Below, in pieces: positions 54,122-57,710 of a stretch of DNA of 57,710 nt. Both the position numbers and the translations under genes were made by a program. The notes under the pieces are model-generated. The model was not told the origin of the DNA, searched no databases, and was given only the letters and a program-made list of their open reading frames with translations. Each line of letters starts with the position of its first letter. The first letter of the stretch is position 1. Origin of the DNA: Clostridia bacterium (GTDB taxonomy: Bacteria > Bacillota > Clostridia > Oscillospirales > Acutalibacteraceae); assembly GCA_017435665.1 (NCBI GenBank), contig JAFSEP010000029.1, positions 1 to 57,710 of the forward strand, in the 5' to 3' direction.

Positions 54122-57100
54122 TCAGAATACGATGCCTATCTTAGCAAGAATTGACTTAATCCATCTGATAAGCCATCCGAAGATGCCGTCGCTGTCTTCA
54201 TCTTCCTTCTCGATGGGAATCTGTCTGAATTCAGGAGTTACGGTTGCTTCGCCTGTCTCATAATCACAGCTGATGTTCCAGCCCATAAATTCATACCTGT
54301 AATCTGATGTTGCAGCCTTTGTGGGCGTTGCACCATTGTATGCCTTTGTGATTTCTGAGAAGAGAATATCCTTGCCTGCTATACCTTCAACGGGGATTAC
54401 CTTTCCGCTTGCATCACGGAAGGTTACCTTATAGCTCTTTTCAATTGCCTTATACTGAGCGATAACAGCCATCTGCTTGTGAACGCTGTTGAGCTCACCC
54501 TCTGTATGATCCCAACCGATAAACTCGTATGTATACTTATCGTCCTGAGCCTTTGTGGGATTCTTTTCGGGTCTGATTGTGTAATCGCCTTCAATATAGT
54601 ATCTGGGTGCTGTAAGTCTCACGCCGTTATCATTATGATATACAACGTAGTATACCTCGTCGCCGTAGAAGTCGTTTCTTGTTTCCTTCAAGCCGCAACG
54701 TGGGCAGCTACGCTCTGCATAACCGGGTGTCTTGCCATCCTCAGAGGGCATTGTAATAATTGTCCAGGGTGAGAACTTGTGTCCGTATGCGGGAGTGATT
54801 GTTCCTGCACCGACAAGCTTTCCGCAATCCTTACATACCGTTGCACCTGTGTAACCGGGTGTTGTACATGTGGCTTCTTCGTATACACCTTCAACTATAT
54901 TCTTGTGGTTATCAGAATCGATGGGAAGTACATTTTCCTTCTCTTCGCCGCAGTATTCGCAAACATAAACCTCAAGGCCTGTTGCAATACAGGTTGCTTC
55001 CTTGGTTGATACAAGGTTCCACTTGTGGTTTTCGCCGTTTGCGGGAATTTCTACGGTAGTGCGTGAAATTTCTGTTCCACATACTGAACAGTAAACTACT
55101 GATTCATATGAGCCTGCCTTATCGCAAGTGGGTTCTACACGGTTTTCTTCAACTGCCGCATCGGGTGTGTGAGCAAGCTTGGGAGTTGCTGTACCCTTTG
55201 TTTCAAGTGCACCACAGCATGACCAATGAATGTCACCTGTGTAACCTTCTGCTGTACAGGTTGCATCCTTCTGATTCTTGATAACTGTTGCTGTGCCTGT
55301 ATGTGCATCTGCGTTAACAGGAATTACTGTGCTTGCAACCTTAACTGCGCCACAGCAATCATACTTTGTATCGCCTGTTGCACCGGGTGTTGTACATGTA
55401 GGTGCTACATAACCGTCTACGTGTGTCTTGTCTGTTGTATGTGCATCTGCATCAACAGGAATTACTGTGCTTGCTACCTTGACTGCACCGCAGCAATCAT
55501 ACTTTGTATCACCTGTTGCACCGGGTGTTGTACATGTGGGTGCTACATAACCGTCTACATGTGTCTTGTCTGTTGTATGAGCATCTGCATCAACGGGAAT
55601 TACTGTGCTTGCTACCTTAACTGCACCGCAGCAATCATACTTTGTATCACCTGTTGCACCGGGTGTTGTACATGTGGGTGCTACATAGCCTTCTACATGT
55701 GTATCTTCTGTTGTGTGTGCATTAGCATCAATGGGAGTTGCTGTACCCTTTGTTTCAAGAGCACCACAGCATGACCAGTGAGTATCACCTGTGTAGCCTT
55801 CTGCTGTACAGGTTGCATCCTTCTGATTCTTGGTAACTGTTGCTGTACCTGTGTGTGCATTTGCATCAACAGGAATTACTGTGCTTGCAACCTTAATTGC
55901 GCCACAGCAATCATACTTTGTATCGCCTGTTGCACCGGGTTTTGTACATGTGGGTGCTACATAGCCTTCTACATGTGTATCTTCTGTTGTGTGAGCATTA
56001 GCATCAACGGGGATTACTGTGCTTGCTACCTTAACTGCACCGCAGCAATCATACTTTGTATCGCCTGTTGCACCGGGTGTTGTACATGTAGGTGCTACAT
56101 AGCCTTCTACGTGTGTATCTTCTGTTGTATGTGCGTCTGCATCCTTAGCAACTTTTTCTGTGCGCTCAGCAGCGTTACATACTGTACATGTGAATGTCTT
56201 AACGCCTTCTGCTGTACATGTGGGATATATTGTTACAACTCCGTCATTCCATGTATGGTCAGCATTAACTGTGAATGTAACTGTATCTTCGTTGCCGATT
56301 TCGTCTGTTACAACAAGTGTGTGAACGCCTGCATCGCTAACAGTAAGTTCACCGTCAACATTAACTGTTGCGCCGTCAAGAGTCGCTGTTACATCAAGTC
56401 TGTCTGTTACTGTAATCTTAACACCGCCGCAATATACGAGTGTTTCCTCGTTACCGTCTACAAGCGGAGTGATTGTAACTTCAGGAGCACTTGTATCAAG
56501 CACAAAGCCGTCTGTGCTTGCATATGCCACATTGCCTGCCTTATCTGTAACCTTGGCATAAACAACATAATCGTTTTCATTTGCCTTTAAGATTGTAAGC
56601 TTATTTGTTGCATCATAAGCTGTCCAGACATTTGTTGTTGCTGTGATATCTTCAATCACTTCATTTGAAACGATATATTCAACTGTTGCAACGCCTATTC
56701 CCGCATCTGCACCGTTGATTTCAAGCTCGATATCATAATTTACATATGTGCCGAAGGTGATTGTATTGAGAAGCTCATCCCATGTAGTTCCTTTCCACTT
56801 GATTGAAACTGTGGGTGCAGTTGTATCTTCGTTGGCTTTGATCTCTTCTGTAAGTGTTACCTTACAATCCTGACATGTATATGTTCCGATACCGGCTTCG
56901 TTATATGTGGGAACCTTTGTAATTTCATAAGTCCAGTTGTGCTTTGCAGTTTCTTTCTTTCTGCAATCGTCATACTGACAGGTTCTTGAGTGAGTTGTTG
57001 TATCCTTGTTTTCAAGTGTTACCTCAACGTCTGCTGTCCAATCACCATAGTTATGTTCACGTACTTCGCCGTATTCGAAGGTAATCGCTGTGCCGTTGTT

Positions 57101-57710
57101 GTTAGCCTCTGATGCGGGCACCTTACATACCGAACAGCTCTTGTAATATACAGCCTTATTATAGCAATCTGCTGCAGAAACAAGGTATGCTGTTTCTACG
57201 ACCTCAATCCAGTTGTGTCCTGTTGCAGGATCTACTGTATCTGTAATTTCTGTTGTTGCACTTTCGTCTGTGTACTTCTTACCGCAACCGCCTACTGTTG
57301 TACATGTCCAGTACTCAATGTTACCGTCATTGAGACAATCAGGTGCTGCTGCTTCTGTCTTGACAAGTGTGTGCTTGAGTGCAGGAACTGCTTCTGTCTT
57401 TGTCTTTGTAGGACAGTTTGCGTTCTGACATGTGTATGTCTTAACACCGTCTTCTGTACATGTGGGTTCTGTTGTTACTACGCCTGCATCCCAGTTGTGA
57501 TCCGTTGCAGGAACTACTGTTTCTGCAAGTGTTATTGCTGTTGTTGCATCTTTATCTGCATAAAGTTTACCGCAACCGTCAGCTGTTGTACATGTCCAGT
57601 ACTCAATGTTACCGTCATTGAGACAATCAGGTGCTGCTGCTTCTGTCTTGACAAGTGTGTGCTTGAGTGCAGGAACTGCTTCTGTCTTTGTCTTTGTAGG
57701 ACAGTTTGCG
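54122..57710 (-). CDS. Giant secreted Cys-rich repeat protein III (partial, runs off the right edge)
   Basis: At least 1196 residues; the reading frame stays open to base 57710, so the N-terminus and signal peptide are outside. A GTG at 57121 is inside the frame but has no reason to be a start. From the open end come Cys modules (about 96-residue repeats), an Ig-like region (VTITPLVDGNEETLVYCGG), then seven tandem 46-residue modules (55181-56134), further single C/CxxC/H modules, two InlB-type repeats (EFIGWDH, EFMGWNI) and an amphipathic tail (WLIRWIKSILAKIGIVF) matching the tail of protein I. No LPXTG. Probably the same kind of surface protein as proteins I and II. Confidence 0.75.
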   Translation of the reverse strand, partial: ANCPTKTKTEAVPALKHTLVKTEAAAPDCLNDGNIEYWTCTTADGCGKLYADKDATTAITLAETVVPATDHNWDAGVVTTEPTCTEDGVKTYTCQNANCPTKTKTEAVPALKHTLVKTEAAAPDCLNDGNIEYWTCTTVGGCGKKYTDESATTEITDTVDPATGHNWIEVVETAYLVSAADCYNKAVYYKSCSVCKVPASEANNNGTAITFEYGEVREHNYGDWTADVEVTLENKDTTTHSRTCQYDDCRKKETAKHNWTYEITKVPTYNEAGIGTYTCQDCKVTLTEEIKANEDTTAPTVSIKWKGTTWDELLNTITFGTYVNYDIELEINGADAGIGVATVEYIVSNEVIEDITATTNVWTAYDATNKLTILKANENDYVVYAKVTDKAGNVAYASTDGFVLDTSAPEVTITPLVDGNEETLVYCGGVKITVTDRLDVTATLDGATVNVDGELTVSDAGVHTLVVTDEIGNEDTVTFTVNADHTWNDGVVTIYPTCTAEGVKTFTCTVCNAAERTEKVAKDADAHTTEDTHVEGYVAPTCTTPGATGDTKYDCCGAVKVASTVIPVDANAHTTEDTHVEGYVAPTCTKPGATGDTKYDCCGAIKVASTVIPVDANAHTGTATVTKNQKDATCTAEGYTGDTHWSCCGALETKGTATPIDANAHTTEDTHVEGYVAPTCTTPGATGDTKYDCCGAVKVASTVIPVDADAHTTDKTHVDGYVAPTCTTPGATGDTKYDCCGAVKVASTVIPVDADAHTTDKTHVDGYVAPTCTTPGATGDTKYDCCGAVKVASTVIPVNADAHTGTATVIKNQKDATCTAEGYTGDIHWSCCGALETKGTATPKLAHTPDAAVEENRVEPTCDKAGSYESVVYCSVCGTEISRTTVEIPANGENHKWNLVSTKEATCIATGLEVYVCEYCGEEKENVLPIDSDNHKNIVEGVYEEATCTTPGYTGATVCKDCGKLVGAGTITPAYGHKFSPWTIITMPSEDGKTPGYAERSCPRCGLKETRNDFYGDEVYYVVYHNDNGVRLTAPRYYIEGDYTIRPEKNPTKAQDDKYTYEFIGWDHTEGELNSVHKQMAVIAQYKAIEKSYKVTFRDASGKVIPVEGIAGKDILFSEITKAYNGATPTKAATSDYRYEFMGWNISCDYETGEATVTPEFRQIPIEKEDEDSDGIFGWLIRWIKSILAKIGIVF
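55181..56134 (-). repeat. Seven tandem 138-bp (46-aa) coding repeats
   Basis: Units begin with AHTTEDTHVEG or the variant AHTGTATV and contain PTCTTPGATGDTKYDCCG with a CC pair in place of CxxC. Five units are of type 1 and two of type 2 (KNQKDATCTAEGYTGD), in the order 1-1-2-1-1-1-2. DNA identity between type 1 units is very high, pointing to recent expansion. Confidence 0.85.
57295..57710 (-). repeat. 288-bp (96-aa) coding repeat at the right edge
   Basis: Bases 57295-57422 recur identically at 57583-57710, an offset of 288. The repeat codes for two Cys modules and probably continues beyond the window. Confidence 0.85.

Noticed and set aside
55181-56134. Tandem repeats as a CRISPR array
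   Set aside because: The repeats are contiguous, 138 bp long, in frame and without unique spacers, so they are protein-coding.
55226-56590. Cys-rich plus-strand ORFs of 182 and 270 codons
   Set aside because: Their CCTGCC-type pattern is the reverse reading of the tandem 138-bp repeats in the giant protein and has no start signal.

Overview
The window looks like a chromosomal segment of a Gram-positive gut or rumen Clostridia (Bacillota, probably Oscillospiraceae/Ruminococcaceae-like). The reasons are AGGAGG-type ribosome sites, several near-consensus TTGACA-N17-TATAAT promoters, a T-box leader on hisS-aspS, the maf/mreBCD/PBP2 cluster, a SigH-like sigma factor, and very large secreted proteins built from Ig-like (BIG2), InlB-type and Cys-rich repeats. 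The genus cannot be named from the sequence alone.

Layout. 0-1.3 kb: a zinc-ribbon protein and a sigma factor (minus strand). 1.3-8.6 kb: two tandem paralogous secreted BIG2 proteins with almost identical 5' ends. 8.9-11.6 kb (plus strand): murA (real start TTG), walJ/yycJ and rlmH. 11.6-12.0 kb: a compact convergent locus that reads as a type I toxin-antitoxin module: a 32-aa membrane peptide on the minus strand, an antisense RNA on the plus strand, two perfect promoters and one shared terminator hairpin. 12.0-16.4 kb: a membrane-inserted M28 peptidase and a hisS-aspS operon behind a T-box whose specifier and discriminator-pairing base both indicate tRNA-Asp. 16.4-23.5 kb: the cell-shape cluster nudix-maf, then mreB-mreC-mreD-mrdA-minD-mgsA, with minC and minE absent. 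23.6-26 kb: a TetR regulator and an FGGY sugar kinase. 26-38 kb: a GH28-like protein, a secreted propeller-like protein, a transporter plus BspA-type LRR membrane protein operon, a Rieske/FAD oxidoreductase, and a YfcE phosphodiesterase with an unknown membrane protein.

37.8-57.7 kb is dominated by three giant secreted proteins (1768, 2621 and at least 1196 aa, the last running off the right edge). They carry dozens of copies of a module with three cysteines and a histidine (C...CxxC...H), together with InlB-type beta repeats. Two of them and the propeller-like protein end in an amphipathic helix rather than LPXTG; the 2621-aa protein has a similar helix followed by a Cys-rich end. The 2.6-kilo-residue gene is bracketed by two related palindromic MITE-like repeats. 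Between the giants lie a low-molecular-weight tyrosine phosphatase, a four-helix-bundle (S23-like) protein preceded by an array of small hairpins, two tRNA-Ser genes and a TetR regulator.

Most genes are housekeeping or envelope genes in short operons with recognisable promoters and hairpin terminators. The least described items are the small toxin-antitoxin locus, the Cys-rich surface-protein family with its C-terminal tails, and the hairpin array next to the four-helix-bundle gene.
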